NCBI GenBank assembly: GCA_023105745.1 | Contig: JALGQZ010000011.1 | Span: 34,346,594-34,410,593 of the forward strand | Reading direction: 5' to 3' | DNA: 64,000 bases | From: Austropuccinia psidii | Taxonomy: Eukaryota; Basidiomycota; Pucciniomycetes; Pucciniales; Sphaerophragmiaceae | Translations under genes and position numbers: made by a program | Shown: positions 26,701 to 39,400 of the stretch, piece by piece | Layout of the letters: each line of letters opens with the position of its first letter | How positions within the stretch are numbered: position 1 is the first letter of the stretch | The notes under the pieces: model-generated | What the model was told of the DNA's origin: nothing | The model's input: only the letters and a program-made list of their open reading frames with translations | Database searches by the model: none

Positions 26701-29696
26701 GGTGGATAAGGTCTCTCAATGTTAAGAATGATGTCAACTTCATGACCAATAATTGCTCCCAGGGGTTCTTTGTCTGTAGCAAATGCTCCTCTGTGGTCAT
26801 ACAAAAGGGAAGAAAGTTCATTTTCTTGCTTATAAGTCAGATGAAGGCTTATTTCAGCCTCATTTAACTGTTCAGACTTGAATTTCTCTAACTCTAAGTT
26901 GACTGGTGATACTTTGTTTACTGTAATTTGTCTTTTAAAGGGTAAAAAGGCAAATTTCTGGCGCTTATTGTCTCCAATTGTAAAGTATCTGTCTTTGTTA
27001 TTATGTAAATCTATCCCATACATGATTAAATAGTCATTTCCCAATATAAAATGGGTACTAGAGCAATTTTCCATAACAACAAATTCAACTGTGATCCTTA
27101 AATTACCATTTATGTGTGGGAATATGACATTGGTCTCAAGGATCCCCAATGCTTTCATTGGGTTACTTGCACTGTTGAATTTTATACCATCAATTGGTAA
27201 CAATTGGTCTTCAAAATTTGGCACACAGGTCTTAAGAAAGGATTTTCCAACACAAGAGCAGAAGGCTCCTGGGTCAAGCAAAAGTTTGGTGGGCTTGTTG
27301 TCAATTACCACTTCTGTTATACAGGAGTTACCAGCTGTATAACCTTTTCCTCTGTTTGGTTTTGTCTTCATAAGTTGTGCATCTTGAACTTTTGATAAAT
27401 CAACTTGACCATTGCTCAATTGTGGTAAGTGGGAATAAGATTCCATGATGTCAAAAGTGGCATTGATATTTTCTATATCTTTTGAAGATTCAGAAAATAT
27501 GGATGACTTATCATCTGAATTGTCTTCAATTATGTCTTCTTTTTCAACATCTGGGTCCTTTTCAATGTCAATTTCATTGATTTTCCCCCTCTTTGGACAT
27601 GTATTGGCTAAATGGGTGGTGCTTTGGCAAATATGGCATTTTCTGACTGTATCTGCAGATTTATATTTAATACTACCAGAATTTTCTTTGGGGTTTTTGT
27701 CCACAGAATCTTTCCAAGGTGTATTAAACCTTGTTTTGAGATTCACCCTACTAGAACCAATTTTGGTTCTGGTGGTTACTTCTTCTAGTATATTGATAAT
27801 ATCTTCTGCTGAAGATTGTTCAGTAGTCCTGCTTTTGACAGCATGCTCTAAGTCACCTCCACATTGTCTCAGAATTTTTCTATGGATCATAAACTCTGAC
27901 ATGTCAGGATATAATGCTGTTAATCTGTCCTTTTGTTGGCAAAACCATGGTAAAGCTCTGTCTTTATCAGTATTAAATTTGGCAGATTCAAAGGCTGTTT
28001 CAACTTTAAACCTCCAAGCATCATTTGCCCATTTGTTGATGATTTGGGTTTTCCACCAAGTCCAACTCTGGTGTCCATGTGCTTGTCTTATTTTGATGTA
28101 CCATCTGTGAGCTGATCTGGTAAACAAGGTGTTAAACCTGGCTGTTACCAATCTGTCTGGTAATTCAAAATCTTCTTTGATCATGTCAATACCTCTGATG
28201 AATTCCATATGGTCATACTCTCCTTCACCACTGAAGTGAGGCCATTCTTTAAGTTTTGGAACTTCTTTCAAGAGTGCTTGGCCCATTGATGGTTCCAAGT
28301 TATGAAAAGAAGTAGATAATTCATTTTTTAATTGTGAATTATCAGGATCCAATACTTGTGGATTTGGAATTCTTGTGCCCTCATTTTGATTTAGAGGTGT
28401 AGACATTCTTGGTAAGGTGTTCAGTATTTGTTCAATGTCATTCATTTTACTGTTGCTACACCTTTGGGAATTTCTGTATTCATGTTGGAAGCTTTGTATT
28501 AAATTTATTACTTCAATTTTATACATGTCTTCCTTATGTGTCAGTTCTTGCCATAACTCTGTCTGTCTTGTATTATCAGCAGTGACTTGATTCAATTTCA
28601 TTGATAATTTTGATACTTCTTCTTGTGAAGCATCAAAACACTTTTTCAAGGCAATGGTATATGTCTTTACTTCAGTAAATGAATTTGAAATGTCATCAAG
28701 GACTTTCTTGTTATCTGTTTTGATAATATTTATGGCTTGTTTAATTCTTGTTTCAATCATGTCATCAATATTGAATTTAGAATATTTATCTGTTAATTCT
28801 TTAATAATGGCAGATTGTTCATTTATTTTAATGTTAGAAGAATTGTCATTATTAGAATTTTTAATTGTTCTTAAAACTTTTTCAAAACACATAAGTGTTT
28901 CATTAATTTGGCACAGACTCAGGTTGTTTGTTTTAATGTTGTTACAAATGGTGTCATTTTTATCAGAAAGATGTTTTTTCACGTCATTTATAGCATTATA
29001 CAACTCTGGGATGGAATCAAATATGTCAGAAATCATTTCTGGAACCTTAATCTGGCTTCCTCCTTCTTCTGTAATTCCATCATGGTTCTGGCCATCTGAA
29101 ATACATTTTCCATGGCATCCTGCTGAATCTTTGGGATTCTGTAGCCCTGGCTGTAAGGTTTTGGGGCTGGTGCCTTCCCTTTGCCCTTGTTTGGAGTTTG
29201 TGGCTGCTTTTTCACGTTGGAATTGCTGCTGCTGGCCACTGGGGCTGTTTTTGGCACTGGTTTGGGTGGTGGAGGGTTGTTTTTCCTCCATTCTAGTGTC
29301 AAAAGCATCATGTTTTTCTTCTCCATCAATGGATGCCATCCATTGAGCAATTTGCAAGTGTTGGGATGGCCCAAGAATTTTCTTACTGTCAGGTAAGAAT
29401 TCATGCAGTTTTTCCACAGATCTGCCAGGATCTGGTACTCCTTGTACTGCAGTGCATTGTTGTAAGCTTTGTGGCTGGCTTTGTATATGTCCACTGAGGC
29501 TTCTTGTGGCGGTGTCAGCTCTTTTTGAAGGTAAAATGGTATTATCAGCTTCAGAATGACCCATTTTAGTTGTTTGGAAGTCATCAACTGACCCTTTTCC
29601 TTCTGTACCTGATTGGCCTCTGCCATAATCACGTCTATTACCTTTTTGGGAGCTGCTTGAGGGGTTGTAGCTGGCTCCTGATCTGGTTGAAGGCAT
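23772..29696 (-). CDS. Gag-Pol polyprotein of element C, intact, 1974 aa
   Basis: Starts at ATG 29696 (MPSTRSG), inside the inferred accessory intron 1. Order: Gag with a coiled region; CCHC knuckle ([14 protein letters not shown], residues about 687-700); aspartic protease with DPGA at 808-811 where D[TS]G is expected; RT with YIDD at 1156-1159; RNase H ([15 protein letters not shown]); integrase H2C2 zinc finger and catalytic D1609, D1671, E1707 (35 residues between the last two, as usual); GPF-type linker; C-terminal chromodomain (EYLVRYSD...DEWLEEKD) likely to bind modified histone tails and steer integration. Gag and Pol are one frame, so no frameshift is needed. Residues 1 to about 220 overlap the accessory frame. 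Confidence 0.96.
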   Translation of the reverse strand: MPSTRSGASYNPSSSSQKGNRRDYGRGQSGTEGKGSVDDFQTTKMGHSEADNTILPSKRADTATRSLSGHIQSQPQSLQQCTAVQGVPDPGRSVEKLHEFLPDSKKILGPSQHLQIAQWMASIDGEEKHDAFDTRMEEKQPSTTQTSAKNSPSGQQQQFQREKAATNSKQGQREGTSPKTLQPGLQNPKDSAGCHGKCISDGQNHDGITEEGGSQIKVPEMISDIFDSIPELYNAINDVKKHLSDKNDTICNNIKTNNLSLCQINETLMCFEKVLRTIKNSNNDNSSNIKINEQSAIIKELTDKYSKFNIDDMIETRIKQAINIIKTDNKKVLDDISNSFTEVKTYTIALKKCFDASQEEVSKLSMKLNQVTADNTRQTELWQELTHKEDMYKIEVINLIQSFQHEYRNSQRCSNSKMNDIEQILNTLPRMSTPLNQNEGTRIPNPQVLDPDNSQLKNELSTSFHNLEPSMGQALLKEVPKLKEWPHFSGEGEYDHMEFIRGIDMIKEDFELPDRLVTARFNTLFTRSAHRWYIKIRQAHGHQSWTWWKTQIINKWANDAWRFKVETAFESAKFNTDKDRALPWFCQQKDRLTALYPDMSEFMIHRKILRQCGGDLEHAVKSRTTEQSSAEDIINILEEVTTRTKIGSSRVNLKTRFNTPWKDSVDKNPKENSGSIKYKSADTVRKCHICQSTTHLANTCPKRGKINEIDIEKDPDVEKEDIIEDNSDDKSSIFSESSKDIENINATFDIMESYSHLPQLSNGQVDLSKVQDAQLMKTKPNRGKGYTAGNSCITEVVIDNKPTKLLLDPGAFCSCVGKSFLKTCVPNFEDQLLPIDGIKFNSASNPMKALGILETNVIFPHINGNLRITVEFVVMENCSSTHFILGNDYLIMYGIDLHNNKDRYFTIGDNKRQKFAFLPFKRQITVNKVSPVNLELEKFKSEQLNEAEISLHLTYKQENELSSLLYDHRGAFATDKEPLGAIIGHEVDIILNIERPYPPLLRRPAYPASPKSREALEIHIKELLDLGVIRKVGHNEEVEITTPVIVAWHNGKSRMVGDFRALNTYTVPDRYPIPKIQIALTQISQAVYITTMDALKGFHQNVVTPRARKYLRIIVHCGVYEYLRMPFGIKNAPSHFQRMMNEIFPEELSEGWLIIYIDDIIICSKTWEEHMYRLSRVLTKIQSVNIKISLKKCHFGFKELKALGHVVSGLSLGIDKNKVAAVLLKPMPQNKKEIQSFLGFAGYYRQHIKDFASIARPLYKLCDKDTVFEMTVDRVKAFESLREALTTAPLLLMPDFKLPFKLYIDASGDGLGAALHQVQIINDKPVEGPICFISRQIKPTEARYGASQMECLCLVWALEKLKYFLEGCVFEVITDCTAVKSLLNMKTPNRHMLRWQIAIQEYRGNMTIVHKDGNIHKNADGLSRWPLPNNIDNPAYVPEEASPQIPIEGISVTDLNTTFFEEVRNSYTQDKNCSILCQLLNKDCKDISLIHALDEVWRKSYNEGRFHLLDGIIYHRTKHTCVMTVVDRSLINLVLKECHDSPFSGHLSEDRTREKVKTCIWWPMWQKDVAEYCKTCDRCQKANKSTGKRLGNMMKIQEPNRPWEIVHMDWVTGLPPGGDRSYNACLVIVDRFSKTPIFLPCHKDDTAMDTALLIWNRVVSWTGIFTNIISDRDPKFTSALWTNLHQLFGTKLSFSTAYHPQTDGLAERMIQTLEDMVRRFCAYGLEFKDCDGFTHDWCTLLPALELAYKTSIHASTNQTPAVLEKGWNPKLPQDSLRKDLIEIHPTAASFKGMLDKARKHAVRCMEDSFAYAKDKWDKSHATPDLKVGDLVLVSTTNFNNIKGCKKLKDSFAGPFVIKALHGENAVEVELSEELSNKHPTFPVSLIKPYKSSDAEKFPLRNKIPQVIPPIETSGAKKITKVLKERKLRTKKVREYLVRYSDPTCEDEWLEEKDIPEATKLLRRFRHTRNSNITK

Positions 29697-29944
29697 AATT
29701 ATGGTTAAAAAAGGCTTAAAATAGTATTTTTACGTCAAAAACTTACTATTGGCCAAATTCTTAGCCTTCTGAAGAGTATTACTTATGTCCAAGTTAATTA
29801 ATTCAGAAGATATTGGTTCAGGCTGGTTATTTTGAGTCACAATAACAGTGCTATTATGATCAGAATTAACAGTACTGGCAGGGATAATGCTGGTTACTGT
29901 TGAGGCTGTTTCAATGTTTTCTTGTCTTACCACGTTGTCAGACA
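29033..29944 (-). CDS. Accessory protein of element C, spliced, overlapping gag in +1 (about 258 aa)
   Basis: Inferred exons 29944-29747, 29682-29593 and 29520-29033. Intron 1 is 29746-29683 (GTAAGT...AACCAG, 64 nt). Intron 2 is 29592-29521 (GTCAGT, CTGATAAT branch-like, AAAAAG; 72 nt, so its retention also keeps the frame). Both are phase 1. Exons total 776 nt; one base from an upstream exon gives 259 whole codons including the stop. No in-frame AUG exists in exon 1. The protein has a Ser/Thr-rich start, a middle that aligns with A and B ([24 protein letters not shown]), a Pro/Lys-rich linker and a conserved end ([15 protein letters not shown]). No known domain recognised. Unspliced RNA would give Gag-Pol instead. 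Confidence 0.6.
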
Positions 29945-30168
29945 CTAAAATTAATGAAAAAGCCAATTAATTAAGTAAAAAAAGGTTATTTCAAAAAAAG
30001 AAATAAAAATTTAAGCCTCACTTATAATATGAAAAAAAAATATTTTTTATGGATTTTTTGAATTATAAGTATTTTTTATATGTTTTTAAATTTTTCAATA
30101 TAAGAAAAAAGATTTAAAAAGAGTAAAAAAATATGTCACAGGTAAAATATCACGGCTGGGCCCCCAAA
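29945..30168 (-). other. Leader of element C with primer-binding site and possible upstream intron
   Basis: Directly after the 5' LTR the minus strand reads TTTGGGGGCCCAGCCGTG (30151-30168), a GC-rich primer-binding site also seen in B and F. I cannot name a tRNA with this 3' end. AT-rich leader follows. A donor-like ATAA/GTGAGG at 30022-30021 and an acceptor TTTTAG just before 29944 would delimit a 77-nt intron. No ATG is present between the LTR and this donor. Confidence 0.5.
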
Positions 30169-32007
30169 TGTAAGGTGTGGATATGAAACTTTGATTAAAA
30201 ATCAAGTACTTTTCCTGTCCTCAAAATTTGTATAAGGTAAAAATCAATTAAAAATAGTATGAAATATTATTTTTAAGAGAAAACACGCCAATTTTATTGT
30301 TTATAACTTTATTAGTATAAAACAATAATATTATAAAAATTTATTGTTTTACCAACAATAAAAATTTATCCAAAAAATACTCTACAAGAGATATTTTAAG
30401 GCTACAAAAGAAATTTCTTCAAGAGCAATTTCAATTGGAATTAATTGAGCAAAGAACTGCAAGCAATTAATTAAAGAACAAAGTCTTTAAAAAGGATATT
30501 AAAGAGAAAACACGCCCAAAAGTGACCAGAGTGAATTTGGAAACAAAGTGACAAAGTTTACAGTGATGAAAGATGCTTTAATTCACTTTTGGGGTGGTTC
30601 AGGGGTAAAAATGATTATAAGAGTTACAAACAATGATTATAATGATTTTTTCACGTGGTTAAAAGGATTAAAATGATTTAAAAATGGTGGTTGGAATCTT
30701 TGATTGATTGGTTTAACAGTGTTTAAACTAATTAATAAAAGGAAAAGATTCTAACATGAAGAGAAAAGTGGGGCAAAGAAGACATTCTTTTATAGCTATC
30801 AATTCTCTTACTCCAAAAGTAAAATTTACTCTTGTCAGTCGTGAAAAACAGTCTGACAACAGAAAAGCCAATTATGGCATCATTGAACCCTGGTTTAGGC
30901 CAAAAAGGGCTGGTTTAAGCCATTTTTAGCCAATTTTAGCCATTTTAGACCCTTAAATCAGCCATTACTATAGCAATACCAGGCCTAGAGCCTTCAAAAC
31001 ACGTCAGAATGTGTGTCAGAGGCGTAGAAACCAGTTAAAACTGTTTTTATTATGATTGTTTTATCTTAAGGGTAGTTTTACCCTCTTGGCAACAGCTAAA
31101 ACTACCCCAGTTGGTATCAAAACCTCATCATCAATTGAGTCCACAGACCCTGTGACTCAATTCCAGGCCAAAAGTGATGAACTTTTGCGTGAATTTTGAC
31201 ATCCCACGCCTGTCAGCAAGGATTTTGGGGGTCTAGCTCCCCCTTAGAGCTGGAGTTCCTTTTCCCCCCCAAATTTAATCTTTCCAATTTATTTTTCCTT
31301 TAATTCCTCATCATGTATTGTACTTATAATTTACATATGTAATTCAATTCAATTGTACAGTAAAATACAGTAATAATTGACACCTCATATGTAAATCAAA
31401 GTTCACTTATGTAATACACGCGCACATTTTGACATTTCAATTGAATTCAATTGAAAATACTTCAATTCCTCATAACTTCTAAACTAAACACAACACCTCA
31501 ATTTTAACACAAAAATTGATGGTTAACACCACATGTGGTGTGAATTAAATTAAGGTTTTGAGGATTTTCAACTTTTGTATTGAAAATACTAAAAACTTAA
31601 TTTAAGCTTATTTAGAGTTGAGTTACAAAAATTTCACTCAGAGGTGACCCCACCTGATTTTTTATGAGGAATCCAATGGTGAAATAAAATTTATATGTTT
31701 ATTTATTGGATAAAAAGTTATAATAAATTTTATTTAACTTTTTTCCAAATTTATTTATTTTTTCACAATTTTGTTAAAATTCCATTTTTACTTAAATTTT
31801 TCAAGTATAAATGTAATTTTATATTTACAAAATTTAATGTATTTTTATTTTTAAATTATAATTAATTTTTTATTTTTTAATATAATTTTATATTTATATT
31901 TTGATTTTTATTTTAATAATATAAATAAATTTATTTTATTTATATTAATATGTTATTTTTTATATTTGTGGTCTTTTGGGTATATGAAATTACCTCTAAG
32001 GCTCACA
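30169..32007 (-). repeat. 5' LTR of element C (1839 bp)
   Basis: Partner of 21910-23748. It contains TATAAAAG on the minus strand at 30787-30794, the probable promoter of the element; transcription would start about 30 nt downstream, giving an R-U5 of roughly 590 nt. Confidence 0.95.
30787..30794 (-). promoter_or_regulatory. TATA box in element C 5' LTR
   Basis: TATAAAAG on the minus strand. It is conserved at 22528-22535 in the other C LTR and at 41546-41553 in the D 3' LTR. Motif-based assignment. Confidence 0.55.
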
Positions 32008-32345
32008 GATACTCTCTTATCATGTTAATTTCCTGTAGTTCTTTTCTCAATTAATTCCAATTGCAATTTCTTTCGTAGCCGTTAAGATCTCTTTCAAAGT
32101 ATTTTTGGGGTGAATTTTTATTATTGGTAAAACAATGAATCTTCATAATATTATTGTTGGTAGAACAATAAATCTTCATAATATTATTGTTTCATACCAA
32201 CAAAGTTGAAAAATAATAATTTGGTGTGTTCCTTTTCTTAAAACACTTCAAATTTACTATTTGTAATTGAATTTTGCCTTATACAAATTTTGAGGACAGG
32301 AAAAGTACTTGCTTTTTAATCAAAGTTTCATTTCCAAACCTTGAA
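32008..32345 (+). repeat. Element D 5' LTR, segment 3
   Basis: Continues the D LTR after C: TCAATTAATTCCAATTG, TTTTGAGGACAGGAAAAG, then CCAAACCTTGAA where an intact LTR has CCTTACA. The next bases (TTTGGCTACCCAGCCATG) are a mutated primer-binding site. A duplicated 'AACAATAAATCTTCATAATA' word near 32130-32190 is a local tandem duplication. Confidence 0.8.
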
Positions 32346-32570
32346 TTTGGCTACCCAGCCATGATAATTACCATGTGACATATTTTCTTTAATTTTGTAT
32401 ACCTTTTGCTTTTATTGAAAAATTTAAAAATCCATAAAAATACTTAGAATTTCAAAAAAAAAATCATAAAAAATATTCTTTTCATATTATAATTGAGTCT
32501 TTATTTTTCTTTTCTCTTTTGAAAAAACATTTTCTTTACTTAAATAATTCCTTATTTTCATTCATTGGAG

Positions 32571-33480
32571 TGTCTTAAAATGTGTTCAGACAAGAGAACA
32601 TTGAAACAGCATCAACAGCCATTAGCATTTACTCAGCCAGTACTGTTAATTCTGACCATATTAGCACTGTTATTACAGCTCAGAATAATCAAGCAAAGAA
32701 AACTTCATCTGAATTAATCAATTTTGATATTAGAAATACTCTCCAAAAATCAAGAAATTTTTTTCAATAGTAAGCTTTTTTATGTAAAATCACTATTTTA
32801 AGCTTTTTCCCTATAACTATGCCTTTAACCAGATCAGGAGAAATCTATAACCCCCAAAAAGCTCCATAAATGGCTATACGTGTTATTATGGTAGAATTCA
32901 ATTAGTTTCAGAAGGACAAGGGTCTGTAAATAAATTTCAAACTGACAAATTATGCCATTCTGAAGCTGATAACACTGTTTTACCTTTGAACAGAGCTTAA
33001 AATGCCCTAAGAAGCCCCAGTGGAGATATACAAAGCCATCCAGAAGGTATACAAAAATGCACTTCAACAAAAATAGTAAGAAATTCTAGCATATGTTTTG
33101 AAAACTTTCATGAGCACTTACCTGACTGTGAAAAAGCTTCTGGGCCATCCAAATACTTGCAAGTTACTGAATGGGTGGCATCCATTGATGGAAAATAGAA
33201 AAATGATGCTTTTGACAGAATAATGGAGGGAAAAAACACTCCACCACCCAAAAAAGTGCCACAACCAATCCCAGTGGCCAGCAGCAACAATTTCAAGATG
33301 AAAAATCAGCCACAAGCTCAGAAAAGGAGCAAGGGAAAAGAATCATCCACAAAACCATACAGACAGGGCTACAGAATCCCAAAGATTCAAAAAGATGCTA
33401 TGGAAAATGTGTTTCAGATGCCCAGAACCATGATGGAAATGCAGAAGAGAGAGGAAGCTAGATTAAAATATCACAAATGA
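32571..33480 (+). pseudogene. Accessory ORF of element D, decayed
   Basis: An exon homologous to C exon 1 starts at 32571 after AG (TGTCTTAAAATG compared with TGTCTGACAACG in C) but has a stop in the second codon. The intron 1 homologue is 32770-32832 (GTAAGC...AACCAG). The tail of exon 3 is still open at 33223-33480, ending with [20 protein letters not shown]. It shows that the accessory frame belonged to the older common ancestor of C and D. Confidence 0.5.
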
Positions 33481-36400
33481 TTTCTGAGATTCTGCATGGA
33501 ATTACAGCTTTGCACATAGCCATAAATGATGTGAAAAGTCATATTTTCTGATAAAAATTCAAACTTTTGTAACAATCTTAAGACAAAAAATCCAATATTA
33601 AGCCAAATAAATGAAACACTTGTGTGTTTTGAGAAAGTTTCAAGAATAATTAAAACATAAAATCATGATGCTTCATTTTAAAATAAAATAAGTGGGCAAT
33701 CTGTCATTATGAAATAACTAACAAATAAATATTCTAAATTGAACTCTGATGCCATAATTGAAACAAGAATAAAACAAGCCATAATTATTATCAAAGTAGA
33801 TAATAAGAAATTCCTTGATGATATTTCAGATTCATTTACTTAAGTAAAGAGATATACCATTGAATTAAGAAAGTGTTTTGACACCTCACAAGAGGAAGTA
33901 TCAAAATAAACAATGAAATTGAATCAAGTCATTTTGGATAATACTAGAAAAACAGAATCATGGAAAGAAATGATCATTAAAGAAGACATGTATAAAATTG
34001 AGTTGATCAATTTAATACAAAGTTTTAAACATAAATTCAGAAATTCCACAAGGTTTATTACCAGTAAACTTAATGATATTGGATAATTTTTGTACACCTT
34101 ACCAAGAATTTCTACACTCCTTAATCAAAATAAGGGTACAAGAAATTCCAACCCATAAATATCTGATGTAGAAAATTCACAAATAAAAAAGAAATTTTCC
34201 ACTTTTTTACATAACATTCAGAACCATCAATAGGCCAAGCACTTTTGAAAGACGTACCCAAACTCAAAGAATGGCCTCAGTTCAGTGTTTAGAGAGAATA
34301 TGACCTTATGAAATTTATCAGAGAAATTAAAATGATCACAAAAGACTTTGAATTACCATAAATATTGGTAACAGCAAAATCTAACACCTTGTTTACCAAG
34401 TCAGCTCATAGATGGTATATCATGTTAAGACAAGCACATGGACACCAAAGCTGGACTTGGAGGAAAGCCCAAATCATTAATAATTTGTCCAATGATTCTT
34501 GGATATTTAAAGTAGAGAAATCCTTTGAATCTGAAAAAGCTTAATTCTAAAAAAGATAGAGCTTTACCATGTTTTTCCCAACAAAAGAACATGCTAATAG
34601 AATTATTTCCTGAAAAGTCAGAATTTATGATCCACAGAAATATTCTGAGACATTGTGGAGGTTATTTGGAACAGGCTGTAAAAAGCAGGTAAAATGAACA
34701 ATCTTCAGCAAAGTATATTCTAAATATATTAAAAGAAGTAACCAGTAGAGAAAAAATTGGTTCTATTAGGATGAATCTTAAAAAACGTTTAAATACACCT
34801 TGGAACTATTCAGTGTACAAAAGCCCCAAAGAAAATTCTAGTAATTTGAGGTATAAATCTTCCAAAACAATCAGAAAATTACATATTTGCCAAAGCACCA
34901 CAAATTTTGCTAATACATGTCCAGAATGAGGGGAAATCAATTAAATTAGCATTGAAAAGGAACCTGATATTGAAAAAGGTGATTTTAATGAGAATAATTA
35001 AGATGATAAATCATCCATATTTTCTAAATTTTCAAAATATATACAAAAAATAAATGTCACATTTGAAATCATGGAATCTTACTCCTACTTACCACAGCTG
35101 AGTAATAGTCAACTTGACTTATCAAAAATTCAAGATTCACAACTTATGTAAACCAAAAAAAAAGGTGAAAGGTTATACAGCTTGCAATTTCTGTAAAACA
35201 GAAGTGGTGATTGATAACAAACCCATTAAGCTCTTCCTTTACCCAGAGGTCTTCTTCTCTTGTGTTGGCAAATCCTTTCTTAAGAATTGTGTACCAAATT
35301 TTGAAGATCAATTATTACCAATTGATGCCATAAAACTCAACAGTGCAAGAAATCCAATGCAAGCATTGGGAATATTTGAAACCAATTTAATATTTCCACA
35401 TATCAATGGCAATTTGGGAATTACCATTGAATTTTTTTATGCAAAACTTCTCTAATACCCATTTCATATTGGGAAATGATTATTTAATCACATATGGCAC
35501 AATTTACATAACAAAAAGGACAGATACTTTACTATAGGTGATAATAAGCATCAGGAATTTCACTTTTTACCTTTTGAAAGACAAATTAAATTAAATGAAG
35601 TATTACAAATCAACTTGGAGTCAGATATGTTTAAATCAGAACGGGTGAATGAAGATGAAGTCAGTGTTCACCTTACTGAGATACAGGAAAATGAACTCCG
35701 CCCTTTTATATGACCATAACAAAGCCTTTGCATCAGATAAAGAATCATTTGTGTAAGTTATTGGTCATGAATTTTAAACCATTTTACATATTTAAAGACC
35801 TCATCCACCACTCTTAAGAAGACCTGAATATCCATAGAGCCAAAAATCAATACAAGCCCTTGAGTTTCACATTAAATAACTTTTGGACCTTGGTTTAATG
35901 AAGAGGGTTGGCCATAATTAAGAGGTAGAAATAACTACACTTTTCATAGTGGCATTGCATAATGGAAAATCCAGAATGATTGAGTACTTTATATATCTAA
36001 CCACTTACACTGTCCCAGGAAGGTATCCAGCACTAAAAGTCATCATTATGAATTCCCTGAATGTGAACCTTTGATATATTACCACATACCCAAAAAGGTC
36101 ACAAGAAATATTTAAAATAATTATACCTTTAGAAATAATTACCTTAAAGCCATAGAACTGTCATAAATAGGCATAAAACTTGGTTTAACTTAAAGCCCAA
36201 TGAGCAAAAATGTGAAATAAATGACAGCATTGGATACCTCATGGTAAAATACACATATACCATTTTTATGGCATGTCTGTAAAGTCAATATTTAATAAGT
36301 TATAAGTAATAAAACCCTATAGAAAACATGAATCCTTAACTATTTCAAAGACCAATGGAACAACATGTGAAATAAATTGTACCATTTGATTACCCATAAA

Positions 36401-39400
36401 CGTATACACATAAATCAATTAAGAAGCTAATCTCCAAAGTCCATACTTCAGGAGTTAAGCTGAATATATGCACTTTTTTGGTCAACGCATATAGTCAAGG
36501 ATTTTAGCTAATATCTTTTGAAATATACATGATAGAGTGATAAACCAAAAATAAAGTCACCACTTAATTACTGTAGAAACACAGAAATGAACTTTATTTC
36601 ACAAGTTATCAAAAAGGTTAAAACCTGTAATGGATTATTGATTAAAATCAATAGAGCTGTTGACCACTTTGTTGTGAAAGTGGTCCAAACTTAGAAAAAG
36701 TGGACAGTCAAATCCTACTAGTTTGTTTGTGAAGAATGATGTATGTCTTATTACAATATTCAAGGTATAACCCCTTGAAATCATGGTTTGAAGTTTAAAA
36801 TATTAGATTTTGACAAAAAAGATGAGTTACAAGAAAAATCATCAAAAATATAGTTTTGATGATGTAATAAAATTCTCTTGGCAGTGTAATGAGGACATGC
36901 CAAGCTATCAGAATCCACTCTCATAATAGCTGTAGCGTGTATAATCTAAACGTTATTAATGATCAAAGTTTAAGCTTAAATTTGATTATTTAAGATCACT
37001 CACTGTAATCTTATTTTAAGCTTAAGAGGCATATAAGTGATAAAACTGGTGAATACTATTAGAATATGATTAATTCTAATAAAATCCACCAATTTTAGGC
37101 TTCTTCCAAGCCTATAATGTCATCAAACTTAGAGTTATAGTGATAACTCTAAATAATGGCGTAATTATGAGGTAAGATGGTTTGATCATGATGTAATCAT
37201 CACCAAAACTTAAAATATTGATCAATTATAGTAGAAAGCATCAGTACACGTCTACTAGAAGCCTTCTGGACTCTAGGATGGAGGTATTTACTATAAATAG
37301 AGCTCTTTTTACTCTGTTTTCCCCTCAGATGCTTACAAAACACTAAAATATTTAAATCAAAAGGTAATTTATTTATTCTTTATATATAAAGCTCCTATAT
37401 TATTAAAGACAAAAGATAATCTTATTATAATAATCATCTTTGACATGATTATTATATTTATTTAACTGTTTTGTTTAACATTCTCTTAAAAACCTCAATT
37501 CCACGTAAAATTAAGAATATTTGTAATTTCTCTTAAAATTTATTGTAAATACAATTTAAAAAGGTTTTATTTACATTTTTTGGTGTAAAATTATTCAAAA
37601 TTATTATATTAAGTATTAAAAGTAGGTTATTTCTTCTTATTATAATGATTCTCTCTCTATTATTACTTTAAATAATTCTATAATTAATATAAATAGTATT
37701 TATATTAACTCATAACTTTAATATTAGTAATATTATTGCTATTGATTGTTTTTTATTAATAAAAAAACGGTTTTTTATGACTTTATTATTTGTTGGTAAC
37801 AATAATAAAGTGCTTTTAAATATATTAATTATCTTTTATTAATATATTTATTTATTATATTATTTTTTCATAATATAAATTATATTATTATATTTATTCA
37901 ATAATATCATTATTTTTACGCCATAACTATAATAATTCTTTATTATTATAATTAACTTAATCTTATTTATTTTACTTATAAGGACATTCATAGTACAACA
38001 AGTAAAATATTAGTAATTTTTACATATTGTTTCATAGTCAAACCTTACACTGAAGGGATTCCACCAAAATGTAGTAAAACCAAGGGAAATAAAATATTTG
38101 ATAATTCTTTTCCATTGTGGAGTTTATTAATACTTGAGGATTACTTTTGGTGGCGAAAATGCCCCTTGACACTTTCAAAGAATTATGAATTAAATCTTTT
38201 CTAAAGAAATTTCATAAGGATGGTTGATCACTTATATTAACTAAATTATTTTCTTTATTAAGACTTGGGAAGAACATATGTAAAGATTATCTCCATTTTT
38301 GGGAAAAATAAAATCTTCAAAAATGGGAATTTCTTTAAAGAAATGTCATTTTGGATTCAAAGAATTCAAAGCCCTAGGACATGTGGTTTCTGGTCTATCC
38401 CTTGGAATTGAAAAAATAGGTTTAGCAGTATTATTGAAGCCTATTCCTGAGAAAAAAAGGAAATCAATTCATTTCTAAGATTCTCAGGATACTACGGACA
38501 ACATATTAAAGATTTTGCATCCCTATCAAGACCTATTCATAATCTATGTGACAAAGATACAGTATTTGAAACAATGTTTGATAGAGCTAAAGCCTTTTAA
38601 TCCCTGAGACAAGCTTTGACCACTTCTCCACTTCCACTGATTCCATATTCTAAGTTACCCTTTAATTTTCATATTGATGCATCAGGAGATGGGCTAGTAG
38701 ATGCACTTCATCAAGTACAAATTATTAATGACAAACCTGTTATACCAGAAGAGGCTTCTCCACAAATCCCAATAAAAGGAATCAGTGTTACAGACCTGAA
38801 CACTACCTTCTTTGAGGAAGTAAGGAACAGCTATACTCAAGATAGGAACTGTAGAATCCCATTCCAATTACTTACTAAATATTCTGAAGATAACTCCTTA
38901 ATACATTTTTTTGATGAAATATGAAAGAAGTCCTATTATTAACAAACATTGCATTTACTATATGGAATTTTTTACCATAGGACTAAACACACATGTGTTA
39001 TGATAGTTGTGGACAGGTCCTTAATCAATCTTGTGTCAAAATAATTCCATGACAACCCCTATCCAGGACCCTTATCTGAGGACAGTACAAGAGAGAAAAT
39101 CAAGACCTGCATATGATGGCCAATGTAGCAAAAGTATGTTTCAGAATATTGCAAAACCTGTGACACATTTCCAAAATCAAATACCTCCACTGGAAAAAGA
39201 CTTGGACATATGAAAAAAATCCAAGAGCCCAGTAGACCTTGGTAAATTTTTCATATGGATTGGCTAATTTCCCTACCATCAGGAGGTGATAGAAGCTATC
39301 ATTCTTTCCTAGTAGCTTTTGAAAGGTTTATCAGGACTCAAATCTTTTTGCCATTTCACAAATATGATACAGCCATTGATAAATCTCTTCCAATATTCAA

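Larger units (their letters stand above)
21910..32007 (-). mobile_element. Element C: intact, young Ty3/Gypsy chromovirus (10098 bp)
   Basis: Two 1839-bp LTRs (21910-23748, 30169-32007) that differ at about four positions I could find. An exact TSD GATAC lies at 21905-21909 and 32008-32012. A single uninterrupted gag-pol frame and an open accessory frame fill the interior. It is antisense to the D LTR it entered. Of the elements seen here it is the best candidate for recent activity. Its one obvious oddity is Asp-Pro-Gly in the protease active site. Confidence 0.96.

Noticed and set aside
24851..29396. Numerous + strand frames of 60-230 aa opposite element C gag-pol
   Set aside because: Antisense shadows of the intact minus-strand gag-pol; no coherent domain.
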